Of a stretch of DNA of 21,589 bases, positions 7,456 through 15,062 are shown piece by piece (the first letter of the stretch is position 1; every line of letters starts with the position of its first letter). The notes under the pieces are model-generated. The model was not told the origin of the DNA. It saw only the letters and a program-made list of their open reading frames with translations, and did not search any database. Both the position numbers and the translations under genes were made by a program. The stretch lies in contig DATMGN010000024.1 of the NCBI GenBank assembly GCA_035555435.1, positions 1-21,589 of the forward strand. The letters are read 5' to 3'. This DNA is from 73-13 sp035555435. GTDB lineage: Bacteria > Actinomycetota > Actinomycetes > Actinomycetales > Microbacteriaceae.

Positions 7456-7689
7456 ATGGGCATCTTCAGGGAGCCATGGCTGATCATTCTGATCGTCGTG
7501 CTCGTTCTCCTGCTGTTCGCAGCGCCCAAGCTGCCGGCATTCGCGAAGAGCCTCGGCCAGTCCATGCGGATCTTCCGCAAGGAGGTCAAGACGATGAAGG
7601 ACGAGAAGGCCGCGGAGGCGACTCCCGGCAAGACCGACGACGCGGCCCCGGACGACAGGGATCCGGACAGCACCCGGCCGTCCGCCTGA
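7456..7689 (+). CDS. tatA: Sec-independent translocase subunit TatA
   Basis: Small pore-forming subunit of the twin-arginine translocase, which exports folded proteins across the plasma membrane. The protein has 77 residues: a short N-terminal stretch, one membrane helix (about 8-22), the hinge and amphipathic helix APKLPAFAKSLGQSMRIFRK (about 23-42), then an acidic, disordered tail. The usual Phe-Gly hinge is replaced by Ala-Ala before Pro-Lys-Leu-Pro. The start is fixed by a strong Shine-Dalgarno. tatC starts 5 nt after the stop. No tatB lies here, as is usual in this gene arrangement, so a tatB gene elsewhere or a two-subunit TatAC system is possible. Confidence 0.96.
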   Translation: MGIFREPWLIILIVVLVLLLFAAPKLPAFAKSLGQSMRIFRKEVKTMKDEKAAEATPGKTDDAAPDDRDPDSTRPSA

Positions 7690-7694
7690 GCGCC

Positions 7695-8543
7695 GTGGCC
7701 GCGAAAGCCGCGCGGCAGGGAGGCGACTCCCAGCGCACCATGCCCCTCGGCGGGCACCTGCGGGAGCTGCGCCGGCGCATCCTCATCTCGTTCCTCGCGA
7801 TCATCGGAGGGACGGTCTACGGCTGGTGGCTGTCCGACTACGTCTTCATCGCGCTCCAGGCGCCGATCGCGACGGTCGCCGCCGAGTCGGGCCGCGGCGC
7901 CGCGCTCAACTTCGACACGATCGCCGGCTCCTTCGACCTCCGCCTGCAGATCGCCCTGACGATCGGCATCGTCGCGTCCTCGCCGCTGTGGCTGTACGAG
8001 ATCTGGGCCTTCCTCACCCCGGGACTCGTCACGCGCGAGCGGCGCTACGGTATCGCCTTCCTGCTGTCAGCCGTCCCGCTCTTCCTCGCCGGCTGCGCGG
8101 TCGGCTGGCTGGTCATGCCGCACATCGTCGAGCTGTTCGTCAGCTTCGCTCCCGCCGACTCCATATCGGCGCTCTCCGCGCGCTACTACTACGACTTCAT
8201 CCTCAAGCTCATGCTTGCGACCGGGGTCGGATTCGTGCTGCCGGCGATCCTCACCCTGCTCAACTTCGTCGGGGTCGTCAGCGGCCGCGCGATCATCAAG
8301 GGCTGGCGGATCGCGATCATCGTCGTCATCACGTTCACCGCGTTCGCGACCCCCGCGACCGACATCATCTCGATGTTCCTCCTCGCAGTGCCGATGCTCG
8401 CCCTCTACTTCGCGGCCGCCGGCATCGCGCTCATCAACGATCGACGACGCGCGAAGAAGGAGGCGGCGTTCCTCGCGGAGGAGGGGATCGGGCCGACCGA
8501 CGACGAGACGGACGACGTCGAGGCCACTAGGGAATCCTCCTGA
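7695..8543 (+). CDS. tatC: Sec-independent translocase subunit TatC
   Basis: Multispanning receptor of the twin-arginine translocase that recognises the RR signal peptide. The protein has 282 residues with six predicted membrane helices. The N-terminal motif MPLGGHLRELRRRI has the conserved Glu24, and the first cytoplasmic loop segment SSPLWLYEIWAFLTPGL (about 95-111) has conserved Glu102; both contribute to signal-peptide binding. The C-terminal 30 residues are charged. I chose GTG 7695, 5 nt after tatA; an in-frame ATG at 7740 just before PLGGHLREL is a possible alternative that would remove 15 residues. There is no strong ribosome site, consistent with coupling to tatA. A GC-rich hairpin begins 3 nt after the stop. 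Confidence 0.95.
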   Translation: MAAKAARQGGDSQRTMPLGGHLRELRRRILISFLAIIGGTVYGWWLSDYVFIALQAPIATVAAESGRGAALNFDTIAGSFDLRLQIALTIGIVASSPLWLYEIWAFLTPGLVTRERRYGIAFLLSAVPLFLAGCAVGWLVMPHIVELFVSFAPADSISALSARYYYDFILKLMLATGVGFVLPAILTLLNFVGVVSGRAIIKGWRIAIIVVITFTAFATPATDIISMFLLAVPMLALYFAAAGIALINDRRRAKKEAAFLAEEGIGPTDDETDDVEATRESS

Positions 8544-8546
8544 TTC

Positions 8547-8564
8547 GCGCGGCGACCGCCGCGC
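8547..8564 (+). terminator. GC-rich hairpin terminator after tatC
   Basis: Perfect 7-bp stem, GCGCGGC (8547-8553) with GCCGCGC (8558-8564), around a GACC loop, starting 3 nt after the tatC stop. No U-tract follows, as in many proposed actinobacterial terminators. It sits directly before the TAGCCT box of the next gene, so it probably separates the tat transcript from the lipoprotein pair. Confidence 0.5.
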
Positions 8565-8566
8565 CC

Positions 8567-8572
8567 TAGCCT
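8567..8572 (+). promoter_or_regulatory. Putative -10 box of the first lipoprotein gene (TAGCCT)
   Basis: TAGCCT ends 6 nt before the ATG at 8579, again predicting a leaderless message. It starts 2 nt after the hairpin stem, so any -35 contact would lie within the hairpin DNA. Confidence 0.42.
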
Positions 8573-8578
8573 GACCAC

Positions 8579-9154
8579 ATGGACACCATGCGCGCGATCA
8601 CCGCGGCGGGGACGGTGCTGCTCGCCGGCGCCCTCGTCAGCGGCTGCGCCCCCGCACTGCCGGAGAGCCTCGGGCTCGGAGGCTCCGACGGCGGCGCCGA
8701 GCCGAGCGGCACCGTCGGCTCGATCGCCGACGACGCCTTCGACGACGGCGAGAACATCATGACGACGGGCATCTACCTCACGCTTCAGGGCGCCCCGCGG
8801 GGCGCGAAAGCGAGGTTCGAGCGACTCCGCGCCAACTGCGTGCGGAACGAGACGAGCCAGGCCTACGACCTGCCGATGGACGACGAGTACGTCATGCAGG
8901 CCGTCGGGCTCGGCTACAGCACGTGCGGCGTCGAGACGTCCTGGTCGGACTGGCGGCTCACGGTCACCGCGCCGAACGGGGAGTTCCGGCAGGGGACTTT
9001 CGAGATCGTGCAGACGAGCACGCCCGACGGCTTCCAGCACTTCAAGGTGCTCGCGCAGTGCTGGGGGGACGGGACGCTCAAGTGCGCGTCCGACGAGCGG
9101 GAGTCCGACCAGGCGGACCACGAGGTCCACCTCCGGGTCAAGCTGGCATGGTGA
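8579..9154 (+). CDS. Four-cysteine lipoprotein of unknown function (paralog A)
   Basis: I do not recognise this family. The 191-residue protein has a lipoprotein signal peptide with lipobox VSGC and lipidated Cys23, followed by a short LGLGGSDGG motif and an acidic linker (about 38-60). The mature domain (about 62-191) has four cysteines at 87, 116, 161 and 169, in the contexts RANCVR, YSTCGVE, AQCWGDGTLKC. It also carries WRLTVTAPNGEF and a FEIV strand, which suggests a small all-beta, disulfide-stabilised domain. The next gene encodes a clear paralog with matching cysteines, and their ends overlap by 7 nt (ATGGTGA), so they are co-translated. Expected location: outer face of the membrane. 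There is no RR motif, so Sec rather than Tat export is likely. No function can be assigned. Confidence 0.85.
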   Translation: MDTMRAITAAGTVLLAGALVSGCAPALPESLGLGGSDGGAEPSGTVGSIADDAFDDGENIMTTGIYLTLQGAPRGAKARFERLRANCVRNETSQAYDLPMDDEYVMQAVGLGYSTCGVETSWSDWRLTVTAPNGEFRQGTFEIVQTSTPDGFQHFKVLAQCWGDGTLKCASDERESDQADHEVHLRVKLAW

Positions 9155-9840
9155 GCGGGATGGGCAGGAGCGGGAAGGCACTCGCGGCGGGGGCAGCGCT
9201 GCTCGCCGGCTCGATGCTCGCGCTGACGGGCTGCGCGGCGCCCGCACCGCTCGGGCTGGGGGGCTCGGACGCAGCGATCGTCGGCGAGGGCTTCGCGGAT
9301 CCGTTCCTCGACGAGGACGGCGCCGAGCTCGAGCGCGCCGATGCCGACGCGCTCGCCGCCGGCACGGAGTCTGAAGCACCGTCCGGCAACGACGCCGAGC
9401 CGACCGCACGGTTCTGGGTGCATCCGATCGACTGGCCCGCGGGCTCGACGCTGACGTTCACCCGGGTCGCCGCGAACTGCATGCGGGACGAAGTCGACGT
9501 CACCTGGAAGGTCGGGGAGCCCGACCCCTTCCTCGCCCGCGAGTTCTTCGCGAGCGCGGAATGCGGTCTGGGACGGGTCTTCGTCAAGGCGTGGGCGACG
9601 TGGAAGCTCACCGTGACCTATCCGGACGGTACCTCGGAATGGACGCGCTTCGAGATCTGGGAGGACAGCGTCGACTTCAACCGTGGCGTTCTCGCGGTCG
9701 GCGCGAAGTGCTGGAAGAAGGACCCCTCGTGGGGGAACACCCTCAAGTGCTTCGGCGACACCATGGACGGCGTCTCCTCGAAGTCGTACTGGGAATTCCA
9801 CTTCCCGCTCGAGTACCTCGGGACCTGGGAGCCCGCGTAG
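9148..9840 (+). CDS. Four-cysteine lipoprotein of unknown function (paralog B)
   Basis: Paralog of the preceding gene product and likewise unrecognised. With ATG 9148 the protein has 230 residues; GTG 9151 and ATG 9160 are equally in frame and cannot be excluded. The signal peptide ends in lipobox LTGC (Cys29 in this numbering), then comes LGLGGSD as in paralog A and a longer acidic linker (about 45-85). The mature domain has cysteines at 111, 139, 188 and 201 in contexts AANCMRD, SAECGLG, AKCWKK and TLKCFGD. WKLTVTYPDGTSEW and RFEIWED align with WRLTVTAPNGEF and FEIV of paralog A. Between the last two cysteines B has 13 residues of spacing against 8 in A. B is richer in Trp. The pair is probably the product of a local duplication followed by divergence. 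Confidence 0.85.
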   Translation: MVSGMGRSGKALAAGAALLAGSMLALTGCAAPAPLGLGGSDAAIVGEGFADPFLDEDGAELERADADALAAGTESEAPSGNDAEPTARFWVHPIDWPAGSTLTFTRVAANCMRDEVDVTWKVGEPDPFLAREFFASAECGLGRVFVKAWATWKLTVTYPDGTSEWTRFEIWEDSVDFNRGVLAVGAKCWKKDPSWGNTLKCFGDTMDGVSSKSYWEFHFPLEYLGTWEPA

Positions 9841-9851
9841 GCACGAGCGCA

Positions 9852-9857
9852 TAGGCT
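9852..9857 (+). promoter_or_regulatory. Putative -10 box of helY (TAGGCT)
   Basis: TAGGCT ends 6 nt before the helY ATG, predicting leaderless transcription. A short inverted repeat, CGAGC (9844-9848) and GCTCG (9855-9859), brackets the box; it is too short to call an operator or terminator. Confidence 0.45.
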
Positions 9858-9863
9858 CGGGGC

Positions 9864-12314
9864 ATGAGCGAGCCGTCCGCCGCCGAGCGGTTCGCCGCCG
9901 CGAAGCGCCGGACCCGGACGCCCGTGCTCAACGCGTTCCGTGAACGCATCGGCTTCGACCTCGACCCCTTCCAGATTGCCGCCTGCGAGTCGCTCGAGGC
10001 GGGCCGCAGCGTGCTCGTCGCGGCGCCGACCGGCGCGGGCAAGACGATCGTCGCCGAGTTCGCGATCTTCCGCGCGATGCAGGGCACCGATGACAAGGTG
10101 TTCTACACGACGCCCATGAAGGCGCTGTCGAACCAGAAGTTCGGCGAGCTCGTCGACACCTACGGCCCGGAGTCGGTCGGGCTCCTCACCGGCGACGTCA
10201 ACATCAACTCCGGCGCGCGCATCGTCGTCATGACGACCGAGGTGCTGCGCAACATGCTCTACGCCGACTCGGAGCTGCTGCGCGGACTCGCCTGCGTCGT
10301 CATGGACGAGGTGCACTACCTCGCCGATCGGGCCCGCGGCGCCGTGTGGGAGGAGGTCATCATCCACCTGCCCGCCGAGGTGCGGATGGTGTCGCTCTCG
10401 GCGACCGTGTCCAACGCGGAGGAGTTCGGCGACTGGCTGCTCGCCGTGCGCGGCGAAACCGACGTCATCGTGTCCGAGGACCGACCCGTCCCGCTCGACC
10501 AGCACGTGCTCGTGCGCCACCGGCTCATCGATCTCTTCGAAGACCCCGCCGCGGTCGCGGAAGGTCGCGCCGCCCGCGTCAACCCCGAGCTCGTCGAGGC
10601 CGCCCGGGGCGGGACGCGCCGCGTCAGCCCGCACGGCCGATACGACCGGGGGAGAGGCGATCGCCGTCGGCCGGGTCCCGGCGTCGGCCGGCTCGACGAC
10701 CGCGTACCGCGGCCCGAGGTCGTGCGCATCCTCGGCGAGCGCAATCTCCTGCCCGCGATCGTCTTCGTCTTCAGCCGCGCCGGCTGCGAGCAGGCCGTGC
10801 AGCAGCTCGTGCGCGACGGGGTGCGTCTCACGAGCGCGCACGAGCGCGAGCAGATCCGCGAGATCGCCGAGGCGCGCTGTCGGAGCCTGCCCGACGAGGA
10901 TCTCGGCGTCCTCGGCTATTGGGACTGGGTCTCGGCGCTCGAACGCGGTGTCGCGGCACACCACGCGGGCCTCCTCCCGGCGTTCAAGGAGGTCGTCGAG
11001 ACGCTGTACCAGCGCAAGCTGCTCAAGGTCGTCTACGCGACCGAGACGCTCGCGCTCGGCATCAACATGCCGGCTCGCACCGTTGTGCTGGAGTCACTGG
11101 AGAAGTTCAACGGCGAGGCGCGCGTGCCGATCACACCCGGGGAGTACACGCAGCTCACCGGCCGGGCGGGGCGGCGCGGCATCGACGTCGAGGGCCACTC
11201 CGTCGTCACCTGGCAGCCCGGCGTCGACCCCGCCGCGGTCGCCTCCCTCGCCTCGCGGCGCACCTACCCGCTCAACTCCTCCTTCCGCCCGACCTACAAC
11301 ATGGCCGCGAACCTCATCGACCAGTTCGGCCGCGAGCGCGCCCGCGAGATCCTCGAGTCCTCGTTCGCGCAGTTCCAGGCCGACCGCGCCGTCGTCGACC
11401 TCGCCCGCCGCGTGCGCTCGCAGCAGGAGTCATTGACGGGCTATGCGAGCTCGATGGAATGCCACCTCGGGGACTTCCGGGAGTACTCGGGGATCCGCCG
11501 CGAGCTGACCGACCTCGAGCGCAAGAAGGTCGACCAGCACGCCTCGCGTGCCGAACGGGACAAGCGCCAGCGCCGCCTCGACGGGCTGCGGCAGCAGCTG
11601 CGGCGCCACCCCTCCCACACCTGCCCGGACCGTGACGCGCACGCGCGCTGGTCGGAGCGCTACTGGCAGCTGAAGAAGGCGACGGATCAGCTGCAGCGCC
11701 AGATCGAGGGCCGCACGGGGGCGATCGCACGCGTCTTCGACCGGGTCACGGAGGTGCTCGTCGAGCTCGGATACGCGGTTCCCGTGCCGGAGCGCGCGGA
11801 CCTCGATCTCACGCCCGCGGGCCGGCGCCTCAAGCGGATCTACGGAGAACGCGATCTGCTCGTCGCCGAATGCCTCCGGCTGCGCCTGTGGGACGGACTC
11901 GACCCCGCAGGACTCGCCGCCATGGCGACCGTGCTCGTCTACGAGCCCCGGCGCGAAGGCGGCAACGAGTACGGCATGCGACTACCTGGCGGCCGTGTCC
12001 TCGCCGAGGCCATCGACCGCACCACCGACCGCTGGGCCGAGCTCGACGACCTCGAGCGCGCGCATCGTCTCGACGGCAGCGGCCCGCTCAGCATCGCCCT
12101 CGTGCCGGCGATGCACCGTTGGGGGAGGGGAGGCAGCCTCGACGCGGTGCTGCGCGACACGGACCTCGCCCCCGGCGACTTCGTGCGCTGGTCGCGCCAG
12201 ACGATCGACCTGCTCGACCAGGTCGGCAAGGTCGCCGACGGTGCCATCGCGCGCACCGCCCGCCAGGCCGTCGACGCCATCCGTCGGGGGGTGGTCTCGA
12301 GTGTCGACTTCTAG
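9864..12314 (+). CDS. helY: HelY, Ski2-like DEAD/DEAH-box RNA helicase
   Basis: ATP-dependent superfamily 2 helicase of the Ski2/Mtr4-like class, cytosolic, probably acting in RNA processing or decay. The 816-residue protein has the Q-motif-like LDPFQIAACESLEAG (about 33-47), Walker A APTGAGKT (54-61), TTPMKALSNQK (motif Ia), Walker B box DEVH (148-151), SAT (179-181), an ATETLALGINMPA segment (motif V) and LTGRAGRRG (motif VI, about 432-440). A basic, low-complexity insert around residues 250-285 (GRYDRGRGDRRRPGPGVG) separates the two RecA domains. The C-terminal half has a charged helical region near 540-610 and the helicase-associated domain. It is shorter than mycobacterial HelY (over 900 residues). 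lnt starts 14 nt before its stop, so the two are coupled. Position downstream of tatC is conserved, but here two lipoprotein genes intervene. Confidence 0.94.
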   Translation: MSEPSAAERFAAAKRRTRTPVLNAFRERIGFDLDPFQIAACESLEAGRSVLVAAPTGAGKTIVAEFAIFRAMQGTDDKVFYTTPMKALSNQKFGELVDTYGPESVGLLTGDVNINSGARIVVMTTEVLRNMLYADSELLRGLACVVMDEVHYLADRARGAVWEEVIIHLPAEVRMVSLSATVSNAEEFGDWLLAVRGETDVIVSEDRPVPLDQHVLVRHRLIDLFEDPAAVAEGRAARVNPELVEAARGGTRRVSPHGRYDRGRGDRRRPGPGVGRLDDRVPRPEVVRILGERNLLPAIVFVFSRAGCEQAVQQLVRDGVRLTSAHEREQIREIAEARCRSLPDEDLGVLGYWDWVSALERGVAAHHAGLLPAFKEVVETLYQRKLLKVVYATETLALGINMPARTVVLESLEKFNGEARVPITPGEYTQLTGRAGRRGIDVEGHSVVTWQPGVDPAAVASLASRRTYPLNSSFRPTYNMAANLIDQFGRERAREILESSFAQFQADRAVVDLARRVRSQQESLTGYASSMECHLGDFREYSGIRRELTDLERKKVDQHASRAERDKRQRRLDGLRQQLRRHPSHTCPDRDAHARWSERYWQLKKATDQLQRQIEGRTGAIARVFDRVTEVLVELGYAVPVPERADLDLTPAGRRLKRIYGERDLLVAECLRLRLWDGLDPAGLAAMATVLVYEPRREGGNEYGMRLPGGRVLAEAIDRTTDRWAELDDLERAHRLDGSGPLSIALVPAMHRWGRGGSLDAVLRDTDLAPGDFVRWSRQTIDLLDQVGKVADGAIARTARQAVDAIRRGVVSSVDF

Positions 12315-13863
12315 GCGACTGCCGTGGTGGGCCGCCATCCTGCTCGCCGCCGCGGGCGGCTGGATCACCGACCTCGCGTACCCCGACCTCGGCTGGTGGC
12401 CATTCGTCTTCCCCGGCATCGCGATGGCGCTCATCGCGCTCATCGGCCGCGGATTCTGGATGGGCGCGCTCATCGGCCTCGTCTACGAGAGCGTCTTCTA
12501 CCTCGTGCACATCCAATGGGCCTCGCAATGGGTCGGGCCCGTCCCCATGATCGGGCTCTCGCTCACGGGAGGGGCCTTCTTCGCGATCGGAGCGGGTCTC
12601 ATCGCGTTCGCCTACCGCTGGCTGCCGCGCGCCTGGCCGACGCGCTGGCCGGCCGCCGTCCTGCGTCTCGCGGTGCTGCCGATCGGGGTCGCGGGGCTCT
12701 GGACGCTGCGCGAGGCGATCTTCAGCGTCTGGCCGTACGGAGGGTTCGCCTGGGGCCGGATCGGACACTCGCAGATCGACTCGCCGCTCGCCGAGCTCTA
12801 CCCCTGGGTCGGGATCTCCGGCATGACGTTCCTCGTCGTCTGGCTCGTCGCGCTCGTCGTCGAAGCGGTCCGCGCCCGCGGCGTGTCGCTCTGGCTGCGC
12901 GCCGCGACGCCGGTCGCGCTCGCCGCGATCCTCGCGTTCTGGCCGGCCTGGCAGCTCACGCCGACCGGCTCGATGCGCGTCGCGCTCGTGCAAGGCAACG
13001 GTCCCGCGGGCTACTTCGACGAGCGCAGTCCCGGCGACCTGCTCGCGGCGCAGGTCGAGGCGACCGAGCCGCTGTTCGCCGAGGTCGCGGCAGGGGAGCG
13101 GGTCGACCTCGTGCTGTGGCCGGAGGGCGGCAGCGACTGGGACCCGCAGGTCGACGCCTACACGGCCGCCGTCTGGGACTACGTGTCCGAGCGCATGCTC
13201 GCCCCGCTGCTCGGGCAGGCGATCTCCGAGCGCGATGGCCGCTACTACAACACGGCGATCCTCTGGCAGGACGGCGCCGCGCTCGACACGTACGACAAGC
13301 GCCACCCGGTCGTGTGGGGGGAGTACATCCCCGACCGCGCGTTCTTCGAGCTCATCGTGCCCGAGCTGACGCGGATGATCGGCCGCGAGTACGAGTTCGG
13401 GACGACCGACGCGGTCATGGACATCCCGACGCGCGAAGGCATCGTCCGGGCGGCGATCAACATCTGCTACGACATCGTCGACGACGCGCTGCTGCGCGAG
13501 TCGATCCTCGACGGCGGCCGCATCATCCTCGCGACCTCGAACAACGCCGACTTCGGGCGCACCGACGAGAGCGCGCAGCAGCTCGGCTTCGCGCGCATCC
13601 GCGCAGCCGAACTCGGCCGCAGCCTCGCGAACGTTTCGACGGTCGGCATCACCGCGGTGATCGGTGCCGACGGCAAGGTCATCGAGTCGCTGCCGTGGTA
13701 CGAGCCCGGCACCATCGTCGCCGACCTGCCGCTCTACGACGACATCACACCCGCCGCCGCGCACGGTCGCACGATCGAGATCGTGGCCGCCGGGCTCGGG
13801 GGAGCGCTGCTGCTCGCGGCCGGCCTCGTCGTGCTGATCCGGCGCCCGCCGCGGGTCGCGTAG
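12301..13863 (+). CDS. lnt: Apolipoprotein N-acyltransferase Lnt
   Basis: Membrane enzyme that transfers an acyl chain from phospholipid to the free amino group of the lipidated Cys of lipoproteins. With GTG 12301 the protein has 520 residues; a GGGGGG-type ribosome site lies at about 12286-12291. An N-terminal block of about six or seven membrane helices (1-225) is followed by a periplasm-facing nitrilase domain (about 225-490) and a final helix. The catalytic triad is visible: Glu275 in LVLWPEGGSD, Lys333 in YDKRHPVVWGEY and Cys389 in INICYDIVDD. It overlaps helY by 14 nt, and the window itself encodes three likely substrates (the FKBP lipoprotein and the tandem lipoproteins). Actinobacteria often carry more than one Lnt homolog, so this may not be the only one. 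Confidence 0.94.
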   Translation: MSTSRRLPWWAAILLAAAGGWITDLAYPDLGWWPFVFPGIAMALIALIGRGFWMGALIGLVYESVFYLVHIQWASQWVGPVPMIGLSLTGGAFFAIGAGLIAFAYRWLPRAWPTRWPAAVLRLAVLPIGVAGLWTLREAIFSVWPYGGFAWGRIGHSQIDSPLAELYPWVGISGMTFLVVWLVALVVEAVRARGVSLWLRAATPVALAAILAFWPAWQLTPTGSMRVALVQGNGPAGYFDERSPGDLLAAQVEATEPLFAEVAAGERVDLVLWPEGGSDWDPQVDAYTAAVWDYVSERMLAPLLGQAISERDGRYYNTAILWQDGAALDTYDKRHPVVWGEYIPDRAFFELIVPELTRMIGREYEFGTTDAVMDIPTREGIVRAAINICYDIVDDALLRESILDGGRIILATSNNADFGRTDESAQQLGFARIRAAELGRSLANVSTVGITAVIGADGKVIESLPWYEPGTIVADLPLYDDITPAAAHGRTIEIVAAGLGGALLLAAGLVVLIRRPPRVA

Positions 13864-13884
13864 CCCGGAGGGGCGTGTCGCGAC

Positions 13885-14250
13885 CTACGCCGTCTTGCGA
13901 CCCTGCCCGCGCGCGGCGCGCATGATCTCGAGACGCTCGGCGAGGAGCTCCTCGAGCTCCGGGATCGAGCGGCGCTCGAGGAGCATGTCCCAGTGCGTGC
14001 GCTGCGCGCGCTCCTCGGCCTGCTCGTCCTCGACGAGGTTGCCGGCCGCGTCCAGCAGGACGCCCGACTGGTTGGTGCGCGGGTTCTCCCAGCGCGGCGG
14101 GATCTCGGCGTCGACGGCGAACACGACGTCGAACGTCGTGCCGTCCTCGGACCGGTAGCTCGCGGTGATGCGGTCGACGAAGTCGACGCCCTCTTCGGAC
14201 TGGAAGCTCTGCGCGCCGAGGCGCATGCCTCGAAGGCTGCGATCTGCCAT
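13885..14250 (-). CDS. rbpA: RNA polymerase-binding protein RbpA
   Basis: Actinobacteria-specific transcription factor that binds RNA polymerase and the principal sigma factor and stabilises open complexes. The 121-residue protein opens with the family signature MADRSLRGMRLGAQSF. It continues with a central core domain (ITASYRSEDGTTFDVVFAVDAEIPPRW, quoted in part) and ends with the strongly conserved sigma-interaction domain (THWDMLLERRSIPELEELLAERLE) at about 85-110. No cysteine is present at all, so it belongs to the non-zinc type, as in mycobacteria, unlike the zinc-binding Streptomyces protein. Upstream, AAGGGAGAAGAGG gives a ribosome site. It is convergent with lnt (21-nt gap) and lies 56 nt downstream of the phosphodiesterase gene on the same strand. 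Confidence 0.95.
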   Translation of the reverse strand: MADRSLRGMRLGAQSFQSEEGVDFVDRITASYRSEDGTTFDVVFAVDAEIPPRWENPRTNQSGVLLDAAGNLVEDEQAEERAQRTHWDMLLERRSIPELEELLAERLEIMRAARGQGRKTA

Positions 14251-14288
14251 TCTGTGGCCTCTTCTCCCTTGGGGGGACTCGGGATGAG

Positions 14289-14309
14289 CCGGGTTGTGCC
14301 CGGAAGCTA
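14289..14309 (-). promoter_or_regulatory. Hairpin and TAGCTT box between the phosphodiesterase gene and rbpA
   Basis: On the minus strand TAGCTT (14309-14304) begins with the phosphodiesterase stop codon and could be a -10 box for rbpA, giving a leader of about 47 nt. It is followed at once by CCGGG-CACAA-CCCGG (14303-14289), a 5-bp stem that could instead be a weak terminator. The two readings conflict, and neither can be proved from sequence. I did not find a SigR-type GGAAT...GTT promoter here, although Streptomyces rbpA has one. Confidence 0.3.
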
Positions 14310-15062
14310 GAGGGTATCGCCGTTAGCTGTGCGTACGGCGAGATCGGCGCGATCGGTCACGACGCCGTCGACGCCGAGCTCGAACAGCTCGCGCATGCGC
14401 CTCGGATCGTTGATCGTCCACACGTGCACCTCGACGCCCGCCGCGTGGAACCCGCGGATCGCGCGCGCCGTGACCGTCGACATTCCGAGCGCGTGCTCGG
14501 GGATCTGCACCGCGTCGACGCCGCGCAGTCCGCGGCGCACCGCGGGGGAGAGGCCGACCTTGCCGGCGATGAGCGCAGCGAGGAACGAGCCGGCGGATGC
14601 CGACGTCGCGACCCCCGGCAGGAGCGCGATGGTCGCGCTCCGTCTGGCACCGGAGAACGACGTGATGAGCACCCGATCGAGCGCGCCCGTCCGCAGGACC
14701 GCCCGGGCGGTCGGCTCGACGGCGCGCGGGTCCTTCACGTCGATGTTGAACCTCGTCTCGGGAAAGCCGTCGAGGACATCCGCGAGCGGCACGACGCCCT
14801 GACCGTGACCGAGGTCGATCGCGGCGAGCTCGCGCGCGCTCAGCGCACCGAGCCGGTCCTCGCGTCCCGCGACGCGGGACAGGTCGGCGTCGTGCGCGAC
14901 GACGGCGACCCCGTCCGAGCTCGCGTGCACGTCGGTCTCGATGTGCAGCGCGCCCGCCTCGATCGCCCGGACGAACGCGAGCGGCGTGTTCTCCGGCGCA
15001 TCGATCGCGAGCCCGCGGTGCGCGAGCACGCGCGGCCTCGGCGGATCGAAGTAGCGCGTCAC
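14307..15062 (-). CDS. Glycerophosphodiester phosphodiesterase
   Basis: Hydrolyses glycerophosphodiesters from lipid turnover to glycerol-3-phosphate and an alcohol; metal-dependent TIM-barrel enzyme. The 251-residue protein shows the family sites: HRG with catalytic His15, PENT (23-26), IETDV with metal ligands Glu42 and Asp44, the second catalytic His57 in AHDADL, and FNIDVKDP in the middle. The C-terminus carries VHVWTINDP and GVDGVVTDRADL, also typical. No signal peptide is visible, so it is probably cytosolic. The GTG start overlaps the stop of the SPFH gene as GTGA, with no Shine-Dalgarno, so translation is likely coupled. It ends the nfeD-SPFH operon, a placement that hints at membrane-lipid maintenance. 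Confidence 0.92.
   Translation of the reverse strand: MTRYFDPPRPRVLAHRGLAIDAPENTPLAFVRAIEAGALHIETDVHASSDGVAVVAHDADLSRVAGREDRLGALSARELAAIDLGHGQGVVPLADVLDGFPETRFNIDVKDPRAVEPTARAVLRTGALDRVLITSFSGARRSATIALLPGVATSASAGSFLAALIAGKVGLSPAVRRGLRGVDAVQIPEHALGMSTVTARAIRGFHAAGVEVHVWTINDPRRMRELFELGVDGVVTDRADLAVRTANGDTL

Noticed and set aside
6402..7757. 451-residue minus-strand open frame opposite pafC and tatA
   Set aside because: Antisense shadow with no family features; the plus strand holds recognised genes.
9844..9859. Inverted repeat CGAGC...GCTCG around the helY -10 box
   Set aside because: Five-bp arms made of common GC-rich words occur often by chance here; not enough to call an operator or terminator.
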